From positions 29,071-93,070 of the forward strand of contig JALHMH010000018.1 in assembly GCA_022844165.1 (NCBI GenBank): DNA of 64,000 nucleotides, in the 5' to 3' direction. Numbering within the stretch: the first letter of the stretch is position 1; each line of letters starts with the position of its first letter. Under the pieces are notes generated by a model that was not told where the DNA came from, searched no databases, and saw only the letters and a list, made by a program, of their open reading frames with translations. Positions 8,779 through 18,438 of the stretch are shown in pieces. The position numbers and the translations under genes are program-made. The DNA comes from Lysobacterales bacterium. Its GTDB lineage: Bacteria; Pseudomonadota; Gammaproteobacteria; Xanthomonadales; SZUA-5.

Positions 8779-11700
8779 ATGCGCCTGCTCGTGCTGCTCT
8801 TCCTGCTACCTTTCCAAGCCTTCGCCCAGACGCCAACGACGCCGCGCGAGTCGCCGCCGCAGATCTGGATTGACCCGAGCGCTGGGGACCTCAAACCCAT
8901 CGTACTGGGCGATGTGACGATCGACATCCGAACTTCTGGTTTCATCGCCCGCACGTCCATAGAGCTGCGTTTCGACAATCCGAATTCGCGTGTGCTCGAA
9001 GGCGAGTTTGTGTTCCCGTTGAGCGCTGGTCAGACGGTGGCAGGTTACGCGCTGGAGGTGAACGGCGCGATGCGCGAGGGTGTCGTGGTGGAGAAGGAAA
9101 CGGCGCGGGTGGCGTTCGAGGACATCACGCGCCAGCAGGTCGATCCGGGACTGGCGGAAATCACCCAGGGCAATGTGTTTCGCACGCGGCTCTATCCGAT
9201 TCCGGCGCGAGGCAGCAAACGCGTGCGACTGTCGTTCGAGCAGGTGATGAGCAATGGCGATAAGGCTTGGCGGTATGAGCTGCCGCTGCATTTCACGCAG
9301 ACGGTGGGACGCTTTACGGTGCGGGTGCGCGCGGCTTTGGCGAGCGCCGCGCCGAGTGGCGGGGAGTTTGCGTTCGAGCGCGCGGGCACCGAGTGGTTTA
9401 CCGAACTGACGCGCGAGAATGTGACGCCGCAGCGGCGCTTGCAGTTCGACATTCCGAAGGGCGAGGGCAGCCAGATCGTCGAAGCCGTCGATCCGATCGA
9501 GCCGCAGTGGCGCAGCGTGGTCGCGCTGATCGCGCCGCCGGCGGTCAAGGATGTGGTGATCCCCAAACGTCTGGCGTTGTTTGTCGATGCTTCCGCCAGC
9601 GCGCGCGATCAGGATTGGGCGCGCGTCAACGCGGTGCTGCGGCGCTATTTCGAGCGCATCGGTTCGGCGGAGGTGCGACTGGTGGTGTTTCGCAATGAGG
9701 CCGATCCCCCGCAAACCTTTGCCGTGCGCGGCGGGCGAGCGCCGGAACTGCTGGCGGCGTTGGCAGCGCTGACGTTCGATGGCGGATCGAGCTATGGGTC
9801 GCTGACGTTGCCGGCGGGCAGCGATGCGGCGCTGATCATCGGCGACGGCCTGAGCAACTTCGGCACCGCAACGGCGACGCTGCCGGTACCCACCACCGCA
9901 CTGCACGCCGCACAGCGCTTCGATACGGCGCACTTGCAGCGTCTTACGCGCGGCGCGGCGGTGGTCGATGCGCATGGCGATGTCGACGCTGCCAGTGCGG
10001 CGCTGCTGGGCGCCGTGTGGCGGATGAACTCGCGTGGCAATTGCGAGCAGCAGCATTTGGAAACGCGCCTCGGGCAGCTCATCTGGTACGGGCGCTGCAA
10101 GGGGCAGGGCACACTGGCGCTGACGTTGGCGAAGGGCCGCGAGCGTGCCGAGGTGCCGATCGCATTCGGCGTTGGGAACAGCGATCTCAACGAGACCGTG
10201 CATCGGCTCTGGGCGCAGTCGCAATTGGCGGAGTTGGGTCGCAGCAGCCCGACCGATCGCGCTGCGATGATCGCACTCGGCAAGCGCTATGGCGTGGTCA
10301 CCGAGGGCACCTCGCTGCTGGTGCTCGATCGCGTTGAGGACTATGTGCGTTATCGCGTCGAGCCCAGGGAACCCGAACTGCGCGCGCAGTACTTGCAGCA
10401 ACTGGCGGCGCTGCCGAAGACGCCGGCCGATCCGGATCGCGCGCAGCGTATCGCGCAGTTGATTCAGCGCTGGCAGGCGTTCAAGGCCTATCACGCGGCG
10501 AGCTATCCGAATGTGGAGAGCGTGCTGGTGCCAATCGCGGAGCAGGAATCGGCGGCGTGGCCGAATACGCACATCAAGGATGTTGCAGCAGGCTTTCAAC
10601 AGGCGCAGGCGTTGCTGACGGATGCGCGCACGTTGGTGTCGCGGTTCGCGCGCGATGGCGCGGAGCCGGATTCGGCCGCAAAGTGGCGGCGGGAAGCGAG
10701 TGCGTTGATGATGGCCATTGAGGCGCTGCGCAAGCGGCGCGAGTCGATGCCGTTGGTGGCGCAGGCTGCAGATGAGCTGGCGCGCGAACGCGATGACTCG
10801 AATGTGGTGTCTTCCCGTGCTGTCGCGCAAAGTGCGCCACGCGAAGAGCTGGTGATGGCGGCCGGTTTCGCGGCCGATGCACCACGCGCGGCGGCGCCGC
10901 CGTCCCCGGCTGCTGCAGCCGTCGCCGAATCGATGGAACCCGTTCTTGCCGAAAACAAAGCCGTCGGCGGCAGCGCGACTGAGCTCGAGCCTGTGCGCGC
11001 CACCATCGAGCTGACCGGCTGGACGCCCGACTCGCCCGATGTTCTTGCGATCCGCGAGGCGCGCGATAGTTACGCTGCGTACTTATCGGCGCGGGAACGA
11101 CTTGCAAGTTCGCCGGCGTTCTTCTTGGATGTGGCGGATGTTCTGCGCGGCAAGAAGCAGGATCGACTAGCGCTGCGCGTGCTGTCGAATCTCGCCGAGA
11201 TGGACGTGGACAACGCCGCGCTGGTGCGTGTTCTCGCATATCGCCTGAGCGAGTGGGAGCGCTTCGATCTGGCGGTGCCGCAATTCGAAAAAGCGCTGGC
11301 GTTGCGCGGCGAGGAACCGCAGAGTTATCGCGATCTGGCATTGGCGCTGTACCGCCAACAAGCACCCGAACATCACCGCGCAATCGATCTGTTGTGGCAG
11401 GTCGCTACTGGCGATTGGCATGGGCGATTTCCGGATATCGAGCTGATCGCGCTGCATGAGATGAATCAGGTGCTGGTAAGCGCGCCGGGCGCGACAGCGA
11501 GCGTCGCGCGATTGGGCATTGCGCCGGAGCTGATCGATCCGGTGGCCGTCGGATTGCGCGTGGTGTTGAGCTGGGACGCGGATAACACCGACATCGATCT
11601 GTGGGTGGTCGATCCGAGCGGCGAGAAGGCGTATTACAGTGACCCGGAAACGCCCACCGGTGGTCACGTCAGCCGCGATTTCACGCAAGGCTATGGGCCA

Positions 11701-11913
11701 GAGGTGTTCACCATCCGGCGCCCGTTGCCGGGCACATATGTTGTGCTCGCGAACTACTACGGCGATCGGCGGCAAAGCCTCACCGGGCCGGTGACGCTGC
11801 AGCTCGAATTCCAGACGCGATTCGGGACGGCGGCGAGCACACGAGCGGTGACCACGCGGCGCTTGAGCGAGGGCAAGGAGACCATCGAGATCGGGCGGTT
11901 TACGGTCGAATAG
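8779..11913 (+). CDS. Secreted VIT / von Willebrand A / DUF2135 protein
   Basis: A 1044-aa exported protein. The ATG at 8779 starts a clean signal peptide (MRLLVLLFLLPFQAFA-QT); earlier in-frame codons would bury it. Residues ~25-200 are a VIT domain (GEFVFPLSAGQTV, RLYPIPARGSKRVRLSFE). A VWA domain follows with an intact MIDAS DxSxS (FVDASASARDQD). The middle is helical and alanine-rich, with TPR-like helices. The C-terminal ~110 residues match DUF2135 (LSWDADNTDIDLWVVDPSGE ... PGTYVVLANYYGD). VIT-VWA proteins are usually envelope-associated adhesion or processing factors; the role here is unknown. It is followed by 194 bases and then the large S8 protease on the same strand. Confidence 0.85.
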   Translation: MRLLVLLFLLPFQAFAQTPTTPRESPPQIWIDPSAGDLKPIVLGDVTIDIRTSGFIARTSIELRFDNPNSRVLEGEFVFPLSAGQTVAGYALEVNGAMREGVVVEKETARVAFEDITRQQVDPGLAEITQGNVFRTRLYPIPARGSKRVRLSFEQVMSNGDKAWRYELPLHFTQTVGRFTVRVRAALASAAPSGGEFAFERAGTEWFTELTRENVTPQRRLQFDIPKGEGSQIVEAVDPIEPQWRSVVALIAPPAVKDVVIPKRLALFVDASASARDQDWARVNAVLRRYFERIGSAEVRLVVFRNEADPPQTFAVRGGRAPELLAALAALTFDGGSSYGSLTLPAGSDAALIIGDGLSNFGTATATLPVPTTALHAAQRFDTAHLQRLTRGAAVVDAHGDVDAASAALLGAVWRMNSRGNCEQQHLETRLGQLIWYGRCKGQGTLALTLAKGRERAEVPIAFGVGNSDLNETVHRLWAQSQLAELGRSSPTDRAAMIALGKRYGVVTEGTSLLVLDRVEDYVRYRVEPREPELRAQYLQQLAALPKTPADPDRAQRIAQLIQRWQAFKAYHAASYPNVESVLVPIAEQESAAWPNTHIKDVAAGFQQAQALLTDARTLVSRFARDGAEPDSAAKWRREASALMMAIEALRKRRESMPLVAQAADELARERDDSNVVSSRAVAQSAPREELVMAAGFAADAPRAAAPPSPAAAAVAESMEPVLAENKAVGGSATELEPVRATIELTGWTPDSPDVLAIREARDSYAAYLSARERLASSPAFFLDVADVLRGKKQDRLALRVLSNLAEMDVDNAALVRVLAYRLSEWERFDLAVPQFEKALALRGEEPQSYRDLALALYRQQAPEHHRAIDLLWQVATGDWHGRFPDIELIALHEMNQVLVSAPGATASVARLGIAPELIDPVAVGLRVVLSWDADNTDIDLWVVDPSGEKAYYSDPETPTGGHVSRDFTQGYGPEVFTIRRPLPGTYVVLANYYGDRRQSLTGPVTLQLEFQTRFGTAASTRAVTTRRLSEGKETIEIGRFTVE

Positions 11914-12107
11914 GCGCTGCGCTACTCGGCGCCGGGCGAGAAAAGTAACGATTTGCCGGGATCAAGTCGTTCGGCGTTTCGATCTATGCTCCTCACACAC
12001 TGTGCATCCGCACCGAATTTCGGTATCGCGTGGTGCCGGCGAACCGAGCGTCCTGCGTCCGATTTGTTCCGGACGTTCCGCGGTGTTTGAACTTCGAAGG
12101 GGGATTT

Positions 12108-15100
12108 ATGCGATCAGTAACGTTGGCTGCGGCGCTTGCCGCATTGTGTTCGTCCTGGGCAAGCGCGCAAACCGAAAGCGAGCCGTTGTCTTTCCTCACC
12201 GAGAAGCCGTGGTCATTGAGCCAGCACGGGCCAATACTGGGTGCCGAGGCGGCCAATCGGGCGCTGAGCTGCGCATTGGCAAAAAGCCCGATCGCGCGCA
12301 TGGCGCTGCCCAAAGGGGGTCAAATCGCGCTCACCAAACCTGAGCCCGGCGCTGACCTCGCGATCCCGGACAATTACCGCAGCGCCAGCGGCAAGCACAA
12401 GTTGATGGTCAGCGGCGTTGGCTTTGGCGCGCTCAAGTCCATCGGTGCGGACAACATCCAAGACTATGGCAGCTTCCTGGTGGCTGATGTCGATGCGCGC
12501 GCCGTGAGTGCATTGAAAGCGCTGAGCAGCACCGAGCCGACGTATGTCGATTACCAGAATCTGATTCAGATCGGGCAGCGCTTGTTCGATACCACCGACG
12601 CTGCGGTCAAAGCGCGGTCGCGCGACGCCAGCGAGTCCGGGCAACGGATCGTGCAGTTTTCGGGCCCGATCAAGGACGAGTGGTACGCAGCTCTGCAGGC
12701 CACCGGCGCTGCTATTGTCGGCTACCTGCCGAGCAATGCCTATGTCGTGGCAGGCGGCGCGAAGGAACTAGAGCGCGTGCAACGCTTCGCCCGCGAGGCC
12801 AGTTACGTGCAGTGGCAAGGGCCGGTGTTGATCGAAGACAAACTCACAGTTGGAGCGGATCAGCACCTGAAGTCGTTGCGCCCCGGCGAACCTGCGCCAG
12901 GCGGCATCTACACAGTACAGGTGTTGCGCGACACGCCCATGAGTGTACAAACGCGCGCACTCATCACCACCAGCGCTACCGGCCGGATCATCAACGAATA
13001 CGACATTCTCGAATACACCAATATCTTGCTGCCGCTCAGCGTCGCGAGCTTACGTGAGATCGCGGCGCGACCGGATGTCGTAGTGGTCGAGTCTTATGTG
13101 TCCCCTACCAAGCTTGACGAACGCCAGAACATGATCGTCGCCGGCAATATCACTGGTAACGGCCCGACGCCAGGCGACTACTTCAGTTTGCTCTCTACCT
13201 GGGGCTTCAACCAGGCGCAGTTCACCACGTCCAACTTCGGCGTCGATGTCTCGGACAGCGGCATCGACAACGCCACCACCACACCGAACCACTTTGGGCT
13301 GCGACTCGCCGGCGCGATCGGCGGCACCAGCCGCGTTGTCTACAATCGCCTCGAAGGCACGGCGAACGTGGGTTCGACGCTGCAAGGATGCGATGGCCAC
13401 GGCAATCTCAACGCGCACATCATCGGCGGCCACACCGGATCGCGAACCGCGGCACCGCATGCCGACGCACAAGGTTTCCGCTATGGATTGGGCGTCAACC
13501 CGTTCATCAATCGGATCGGCAGCAGCGTGATTTTCGATCCCAGTACCTTCACGAACCCCAATCTGCCGAATCTGCAATCGCGCGCTTACAACGATCAGAT
13601 GCGGCTGAGCAGCAACAGTTGGGGTTCCGCCGCTAACGGCGCCTACACCACAACATCGCAAACCTTCGACGCGCTCACGCGCGACGCCCAACCCACCGGA
13701 AGCACCTTCGCCAACGCCGGAAACCAACAAATGGTGGTGCTGTTTGCGGCCGGCAACAGCGGACCCGGCGTTGATACGATGGGCGCCCCGGGAACGGCCA
13801 AAAACGTGATCACGGTGGGCGCGTCCGAGAACGTCCATCCCTTTGGCGCCGCGGACCAATGCGGCACCACGGACAGCGGCGCCGATAACCTCAACGACAT
13901 TATCGCTTTCAGCTCGCGCGGCCCGACCGACGACGGTCGTGTCAAGCCGGACATCGTCGCGCCCGGTACGCATGTCTCCGGCGGCGTCTTTCAAGCGACG
14001 CACTCCGATGCCGGCAACGGCGCGGCAGCCGCCTGTTTCGACGCGAGCGGGGTTTGTGCCGGCCCTGGCGCCAGCGATTTCTGGCCGCTGGGCCAGCAGT
14101 TCTACACGGCCTCCTCGGGCACCAGCCACTCCACACCCGCCGTCGCTGGCGGCGCGTCGCTGGTGTACCAGCAGTTCCTCAACAACCCGACGTACCTGTC
14201 CGATCGTCTGCCGGCCGGCGCCCAACCGCCGAGCCCGGCAATGGTCAAGGCCTATTTGACCAATACCACGCGCTACATGACCGGGGTGAGCGCGAACGAC
14301 AACTTGTACTCGAATAACCAAGGCATGGGCCTGATGGATCTCGGCCGGGCATTCGACACCACGCCGCGCATCATTCGCGACCAGGTGGCAGCGCAAGCGT
14401 TTGCCAACACGGGCGAATTGCGAGTGTTCACCGGCAGTGTCAGCGACGCATCGCGGCCGTTCCGCGTGTCGTTGGCGTGGACCGACGCACCGGGTGCGAC
14501 CACTGGAAACAGCTTCAGCAACAATTTGGATCTGACGGTTACGATCGCTGGCCAAACCTATCGAGGCAACGTTTTTTCGGGCGCACTGTCGGTGCCTGGC
14601 GGTTCGGCTGATATCGCTAACAACCTCGAAAGCGTCTTCCTGCCGGCCGGCTTTCCGGTTGGTACGCCATTTTTGGTCACCGTCAGGGCCACCAACATCA
14701 CCGCGAATGGCATTCCGAACGACGGCGCCGCCGACCCGACGGACCAGGACTTTGCGCTGGTCGTCTACAACGGCGCGACCGCGTCGTTGCCGGTGATCCA
14801 GGGAACGGCCACGATCGTCGGCGGAACCTGTCCTGCCAACGGCACGGCGCCCGATCCGGGCGAGACCCTTGAAGTCAGCATTGCGCTGCAAAACATTGGT
14901 ACGGCCAACACCGGCAACCTGAACGTGCAACTGCTGAACCAGAGCGGCGTCACGCTGGCCTCGGGCACGCCCGTCAACTACGGCACGCTCGTCGCCGGTG
15001 GTGCTTCTGTTGCTCGTGCGCACGGTCTGCGCGTGGATCCAGCCCTGGTCTGCGGCAACAGCTTCACGCCGATCGTGCGCATGAACGATGGTGGCGCCGT

Positions 15101-16781
15101 CGTGAATCAGGATCAGAGCTTGAACACCCAGATCACAGGCGTAGCCAACATTCCGTTGGCTGAGAACTTCGACGGGGTGGTTGCCCCGGCCTTGCCGGCT
15201 GGCTGGACCGCGTCGCTGCCGCTCGGCAGCGGCCCGACCTGGACGACGACAACTACGCTGCCCAGCGACAGCGGAACTAATAAGATCTTTACGCCAAATC
15301 CCGCCACGCCCTCCGACAGTCGGATCAACTCGCCATCGGTCGCCATTCCGGCCGGGCCGACTGCATCGGTGCTCGTGTTCCGCCACCGCTTCTTGACTGA
15401 GAATCGATTCGATGGTGGCGTGTTAGAGATCTCCATCGGCGGTGGCGCTTTCGCTGACATCATCACGTCGGGCGGTACCTTCGTTGCCGGCGGCTACACC
15501 AATACGCTGAGAACGGACCTCGGAACGACCAATCCGCTCGCAGGGCGTTCGGCCTGGACGGGCACACAGACCGCCTTCGGCACGGTGCAGGTCACGCTGC
15601 CCCTCAGCGCCAACGGCCAGAACATCGTGCTGCGCTGGCGCTTTGGAACGGATAACCTGGTCAATGCGACGGGCTGGTTCGTCGATTCCATTCAGATATC
15701 GTCCGGGCGCACATGCGTCTTGGGATGCCAGGGCACAACGATGTCGATCAATGATGTGAGCGTCAGCGAAGGCAACAGCAGCACTACGTCGATGACCTAC
15801 ACGGTGACGCGCAGCAATCCGCTGCTCACGCAGTCGGTCAGCGCGCAGACGATCGCTGGCGGCACCGCTACAGCGCCAATCGACTTCACAGCCGTGGGTC
15901 CGACGACGCTGACCTTCAGCGGCGCCCAGACCACCCAGAATTTCACAGTGTCCGTGAACGGCGATAACGACGTGGAGACTGACGAAACGGTGTTCGCACA
16001 GCTGAGTGCGATCACCGGCGGCGTGGCGCTGACGGATCCTGATGGCATCGGCACCATCCTGAATGACGACAATGCCATTGCAACGACGACCACCATCACC
16101 AGCGATGCGCCCGATCCTTCCACCGCCGGTCAGCCGTATGCGGTGAATGTGACCGTGTCGAGCGGCAGTGTGTCGCCCACGGGCAGCGTGACGGTGAGCG
16201 ATGGCACCATCAGTTGCGGCCCCGTGGCACTGCTTCCCGGTACCGCGCCCAACAGCACCGCCTCGTGCAACTTGAGTAGCACCACCGTTGGCGCGCTCAC
16301 ACTGACAGCAACCTATGCGCCGTCGGGTTCGTTCAGTGGCAGCACCGATACCGAACCGCATACGGTCAATCCCGCGGCGAGCGGTGGCGATGTCAGCGTG
16401 ACCTTGACCGACGCGCCCGATCCGGTGTCCGCGGGCGGCCAGCTCACCTATGTTGCAACGCTGACCAGTAACGGTCCGGGTAATGCCGATAACGCCAGCA
16501 TCTCGCTGCCGTTGCCGGGCACAACCGTACTGGTGTCGGCCAACGCTGGCGCCGGCGGCAGTTGTAGCGGCAACCCGGTGGTTTGTACCTGGCCAGGCGC
16601 AACCGCACCCAGCACCACGCGCATCGCGACGATTGTCGTCACCGTGCCGGCCTCGGCCAGCGGTACCCTGAGCGCCACCGTCACTGCAGGCGCCAGCAAC
16701 GATGGCAACGTGGGCAATAACACCGCTGGCACCACCACCTTGATCTCGCGCCGACGCATTATTCCGCCGCCGGGACCGTAA
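12108..16781 (+). CDS. Large secreted S8 (subtilisin-like) serine protease with C-terminal adhesive modules
   Basis: A 1557-aa protease. The start is set by an AAGGGGG ribosome binding site at 12097-12103 and a signal peptide (MRSVTLAAALAALCSSWASA). A ~330-residue pro-region precedes the catalytic domain, which has the full triad: D383 (VSDSGID), H431 (DGHGN) and S673 (SSGTSHSTPAVAGG), with AAGNSGPG for the oxyanion region. Downstream are a beta-sandwich/MAM-like region (ENFDGVVAPALPAGW), a Calx-beta module (SINDVSVSEGNSS), an Ig-like repeat and a DUF11 repeat (DVSVTLTDAPDPVSAGG). It ends in RRRIIPPPGP with no membrane anchor. Probably an extracellular or surface protease for polymer degradation. 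Long antisense frames over it are GC-skew shadows. Confidence 0.92.
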   Translation: MRSVTLAAALAALCSSWASAQTESEPLSFLTEKPWSLSQHGPILGAEAANRALSCALAKSPIARMALPKGGQIALTKPEPGADLAIPDNYRSASGKHKLMVSGVGFGALKSIGADNIQDYGSFLVADVDARAVSALKALSSTEPTYVDYQNLIQIGQRLFDTTDAAVKARSRDASESGQRIVQFSGPIKDEWYAALQATGAAIVGYLPSNAYVVAGGAKELERVQRFAREASYVQWQGPVLIEDKLTVGADQHLKSLRPGEPAPGGIYTVQVLRDTPMSVQTRALITTSATGRIINEYDILEYTNILLPLSVASLREIAARPDVVVVESYVSPTKLDERQNMIVAGNITGNGPTPGDYFSLLSTWGFNQAQFTTSNFGVDVSDSGIDNATTTPNHFGLRLAGAIGGTSRVVYNRLEGTANVGSTLQGCDGHGNLNAHIIGGHTGSRTAAPHADAQGFRYGLGVNPFINRIGSSVIFDPSTFTNPNLPNLQSRAYNDQMRLSSNSWGSAANGAYTTTSQTFDALTRDAQPTGSTFANAGNQQMVVLFAAGNSGPGVDTMGAPGTAKNVITVGASENVHPFGAADQCGTTDSGADNLNDIIAFSSRGPTDDGRVKPDIVAPGTHVSGGVFQATHSDAGNGAAAACFDASGVCAGPGASDFWPLGQQFYTASSGTSHSTPAVAGGASLVYQQFLNNPTYLSDRLPAGAQPPSPAMVKAYLTNTTRYMTGVSANDNLYSNNQGMGLMDLGRAFDTTPRIIRDQVAAQAFANTGELRVFTGSVSDASRPFRVSLAWTDAPGATTGNSFSNNLDLTVTIAGQTYRGNVFSGALSVPGGSADIANNLESVFLPAGFPVGTPFLVTVRATNITANGIPNDGAADPTDQDFALVVYNGATASLPVIQGTATIVGGTCPANGTAPDPGETLEVSIALQNIGTANTGNLNVQLLNQSGVTLASGTPVNYGTLVAGGASVARAHGLRVDPALVCGNSFTPIVRMNDGGAVVNQDQSLNTQITGVANIPLAENFDGVVAPALPAGWTASLPLGSGPTWTTTTTLPSDSGTNKIFTPNPATPSDSRINSPSVAIPAGPTASVLVFRHRFLTENRFDGGVLEISIGGGAFADIITSGGTFVAGGYTNTLRTDLGTTNPLAGRSAWTGTQTAFGTVQVTLPLSANGQNIVLRWRFGTDNLVNATGWFVDSIQISSGRTCVLGCQGTTMSINDVSVSEGNSSTTSMTYTVTRSNPLLTQSVSAQTIAGGTATAPIDFTAVGPTTLTFSGAQTTQNFTVSVNGDNDVETDETVFAQLSAITGGVALTDPDGIGTILNDDNAIATTTTITSDAPDPSTAGQPYAVNVTVSSGSVSPTGSVTVSDGTISCGPVALLPGTAPNSTASCNLSSTTVGALTLTATYAPSGSFSGSTDTEPHTVNPAASGGDVSVTLTDAPDPVSAGGQLTYVATLTSNGPGNADNASISLPLPGTTVLVSANAGAGGSCSGNPVVCTWPGATAPSTTRIATIVVTVPASASGTLSATVTAGASNDGNVGNNTAGTTTLISRRRIIPPPGP

Positions 16782-16790
16782 CACGCCTGA

Positions 16791-16827
16791 CGCCTGGATC
16801 GCCCGGCACAGCCTGGCGATCCAGGCG
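16791..16827 (+). terminator. 13-bp perfect hairpin after the S8 protease gene
   Basis: CGCCTGGATCGCC (16791-16803) and GGCGATCCAGGCG (16815-16827) pair perfectly around an 11-nt loop, 10 bases past the stop. No T-run follows. Confidence 0.5.
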
Positions 16828-17131
16828 CCAAAGCCGCTGAATTGGGGACAACACCGACTGCGCGGGCGAACGCTGCAGCGGGCATTGGAGCGTTTGCAGG
16901 AGAACGCTTCGCGGATGCCAGCTGTGCCTGGACACCAGACATCGAGAACGGTGGTGACGAGCAAGGCAGCATTCGTGCCGGCCCGGTTCATACATCGAAG
17001 AGCGAATGTCGATTGCAGACGACAGGATACGGACGCCGCCGAAAAATCGTGTCGTTCGCGATGCATTGACCGCCGCAACGCTATGCTGTGCTCAGCGTCA
17101 GTGCCCAAAACCAAACCAGAGCCAGGTAACG
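16828..17131. other. Intergenic region upstream of sufT
   Basis: About 300 bases, no believable gene. The only signal recognised is the AGGTAA just upstream of the sufT start. A TTGACC and a TATGCT are present near 17070-17090 but with the wrong spacing for a sigma-70 promoter. Confidence 0.4.
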
Positions 17132-17683
17132 ATGTATAGCCGTACCAGTGAACCGGTCAAGTTCGAGCGCGACTGCGCTGCCGTGATGGTGCCGAGCGGC
17201 GAGACCGTCAGTTTGCCTGCTGGTAGCGTTGGCTACATCACGCAAGCGCTTGGCGGCAGCTTTACGGTGTATGTGGAGGGTAACCTGTTCCGCATCGCCG
17301 GCAGCGACGCCGACGCAATCGGCAAACCGCCCGTTGCTGCGCCGACACTGCCCGATGGCGCGACCAATGCCGATGTCGAGTCCCTGATCTGGGAGCAGCT
17401 GCGCACGTGTTTCGATCCGGAGATTCCCGTCGACATCGTTGAGCTCGGTTTGGTCTACGAATGCAACGTGTTTGCCGAGGACGACGGCCAGCGCCGTGTC
17501 GAGATCAAGATGACGCTCACAGCGCCGGGCTGCGGCATGGGCGAAACGCTGATCAGCGATGTGCGCAACAAGATCGAAATGATCCCAACAGTCGCACAAG
17601 CTGACGTCGATCTGGTGTTCGATCCGCCTTGGAATCAAAGCATGATGAGCGAGGCCGCGAAACTCGAGACTGGGATGATCTAG
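17132..17683 (+). CDS. sufT: SufT-like Fe-S cluster assembly protein (DUF59/MIP18)
   Basis: A 183-aa protein of the usual SufT size. The N-terminal ~75 residues form a small beta-rich part (YITQALGGSFTVYVEGNLFRI) and the rest is a DUF59 domain with LRTCFDPEIPVDIVELGLVY and TAPGCGMGETL, where the cysteine is the conserved one thought to take part in cluster handling. SufT proteins help mature Fe-S enzymes under high demand. The ATG at 17132 follows AGGTAA; a frame extending back to 17006 has no similarity. No sufABCDSE genes lie nearby. Two bases separate it from the GNAT gene, so they form a two-gene operon. Confidence 0.88.
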   Translation: MYSRTSEPVKFERDCAAVMVPSGETVSLPAGSVGYITQALGGSFTVYVEGNLFRIAGSDADAIGKPPVAAPTLPDGATNADVESLIWEQLRTCFDPEIPVDIVELGLVYECNVFAEDDGQRRVEIKMTLTAPGCGMGETLISDVRNKIEMIPTVAQADVDLVFDPPWNQSMMSEAAKLETGMI

Positions 17684-17685
17684 CC

Positions 17686-18108
17686 GTGGCGCTCAGCATC
17701 AGGCGGTTAACGGAACAAGAGTATGCGTCGATTCCCGACTTGTTCTTGCTGCTGGAGCCGCACCAGGACCCGGCACAGATCGCCGAGCGCTGTGCCGAGA
17801 TGCGCCAGGCAGGCTGGTTCTGCATCGGCGCCTTTCAGGGCGGTACGCTGCAAGCGATGGCTGGCATTTCGTTGCGCACACACTTGTTCAGTGGCCGCGT
17901 GGCTTTCGTCGAAAACGTTGTGGTGTTGGACGAATATCGGGGACGTGGGCATGGCCGATTGCTGATGGCATGGATCGAAGAATTTGCCCGCGGCCGCGGT
18001 TGCCGCATGGTGACGCTTGATGCGTATCAGAAGAACTTACCCGCCCGTGCGTTTTACGAACGCCTCGGTTACGACGCGCGCGGCGTGCATTTTGTGATCG
18101 AACTCTAA
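17686..18108 (+). CDS. GNAT family N-acetyltransferase
   Basis: A 140-aa single-domain acetyltransferase that moves an acetyl group from acetyl-CoA to an unidentified amine. Motif A is visible as VVLDEYRGRGHGRLLMAWIE (the RGxGxG/A pyrophosphate loop), followed by the motif B region ARAFYERLGYDARG. The GTG start at 17686, two bases after the sufT stop, gives a compact domain; an upstream ATG inside sufT would add residues that simply read sufT in another frame. Coupled to sufT by spacing. The tandem hairpin repeat begins immediately after the stop codon. Confidence 0.85.
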   Translation: MALSIRRLTEQEYASIPDLFLLLEPHQDPAQIAERCAEMRQAGWFCIGAFQGGTLQAMAGISLRTHLFSGRVAFVENVVVLDEYRGRGHGRLLMAWIEEFARGRGCRMVTLDAYQKNLPARAFYERLGYDARGVHFVIEL

Positions 18109-18109
18109 C

Positions 18110-18274
18110 GAGGCTTCGCCTCAGACCGCCGAGCATTGCTGGCTTCGCCAGACACCGAACTTGCCACAACCCGCGCTTCGCGCGCCCCTTAACTTAAGGG
18201 GCTGCAAAAGCCAAAGCCGCTCCTAAGAAAATTTGACTCAAATGACAAGATCCAGCTTCATCAAGGACTCTAGC
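18110..18274. repeat. Dispersed hairpin repeat, copy 1
   Basis: A ~165-bp unit built of consecutive small hairpins: GAGGC-TTC-GCCTC, CTGGC-TTC-GCCAG, CGCGC-TTC-GCGCG and CCCCTTAA-C-TTAAGGGG, then a non-palindromic tail ending in TCAAGGACTCTAGC. Directly followed by copy 2; related copies 3 and 4 lie at 36.3-36.6 kb. Confidence 0.85.
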
Positions 18275-18437
18275 GAGGCTTCGCCGCAGACCAACGAGCA
18301 TTGTTGGCTTCGCCAGACACCGAACTTGCCACAACCCGCGCTTCGCGCGCCCCTTAATTTAAGGGGCTGCAAAAGCCAAAGCCGCTCCTAAAAAATTCGA
18401 CTCAAATGACAAGATCCAGCTTCATCAAGGACTCTAG
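18275..18437. repeat. Dispersed hairpin repeat, copy 2
   Basis: Head-to-tail with copy 1 and near-identical to it, with small changes: the first hairpin is broken (GAGGCTTCGCCGC) and the last arm is CCCCTTAATTTAAGGGG. The tail ends in CTCTAG directly before the ATG of the next gene at 18439, so the repeat supplies the 5' context of that gene and no ordinary ribosome binding site is evident. Confidence 0.85.
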
Positions 18438-18438
18438 G

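Noticed and set aside
8806..10830. 674-codon antisense open frame across the VIT protein gene
   Set aside because: Arg- and Leu-rich shadow with no recognisable motif and no ribosome binding site; the plus-strand gene explains the region.
13050..15386. 778-codon antisense open frame across the S8 protease gene
   Set aside because: It lies fully opposite a gene with a signal peptide and complete catalytic triad; its translation is Arg/Gly/Ala/His-rich with no domain, the usual shadow of high-GC third positions.
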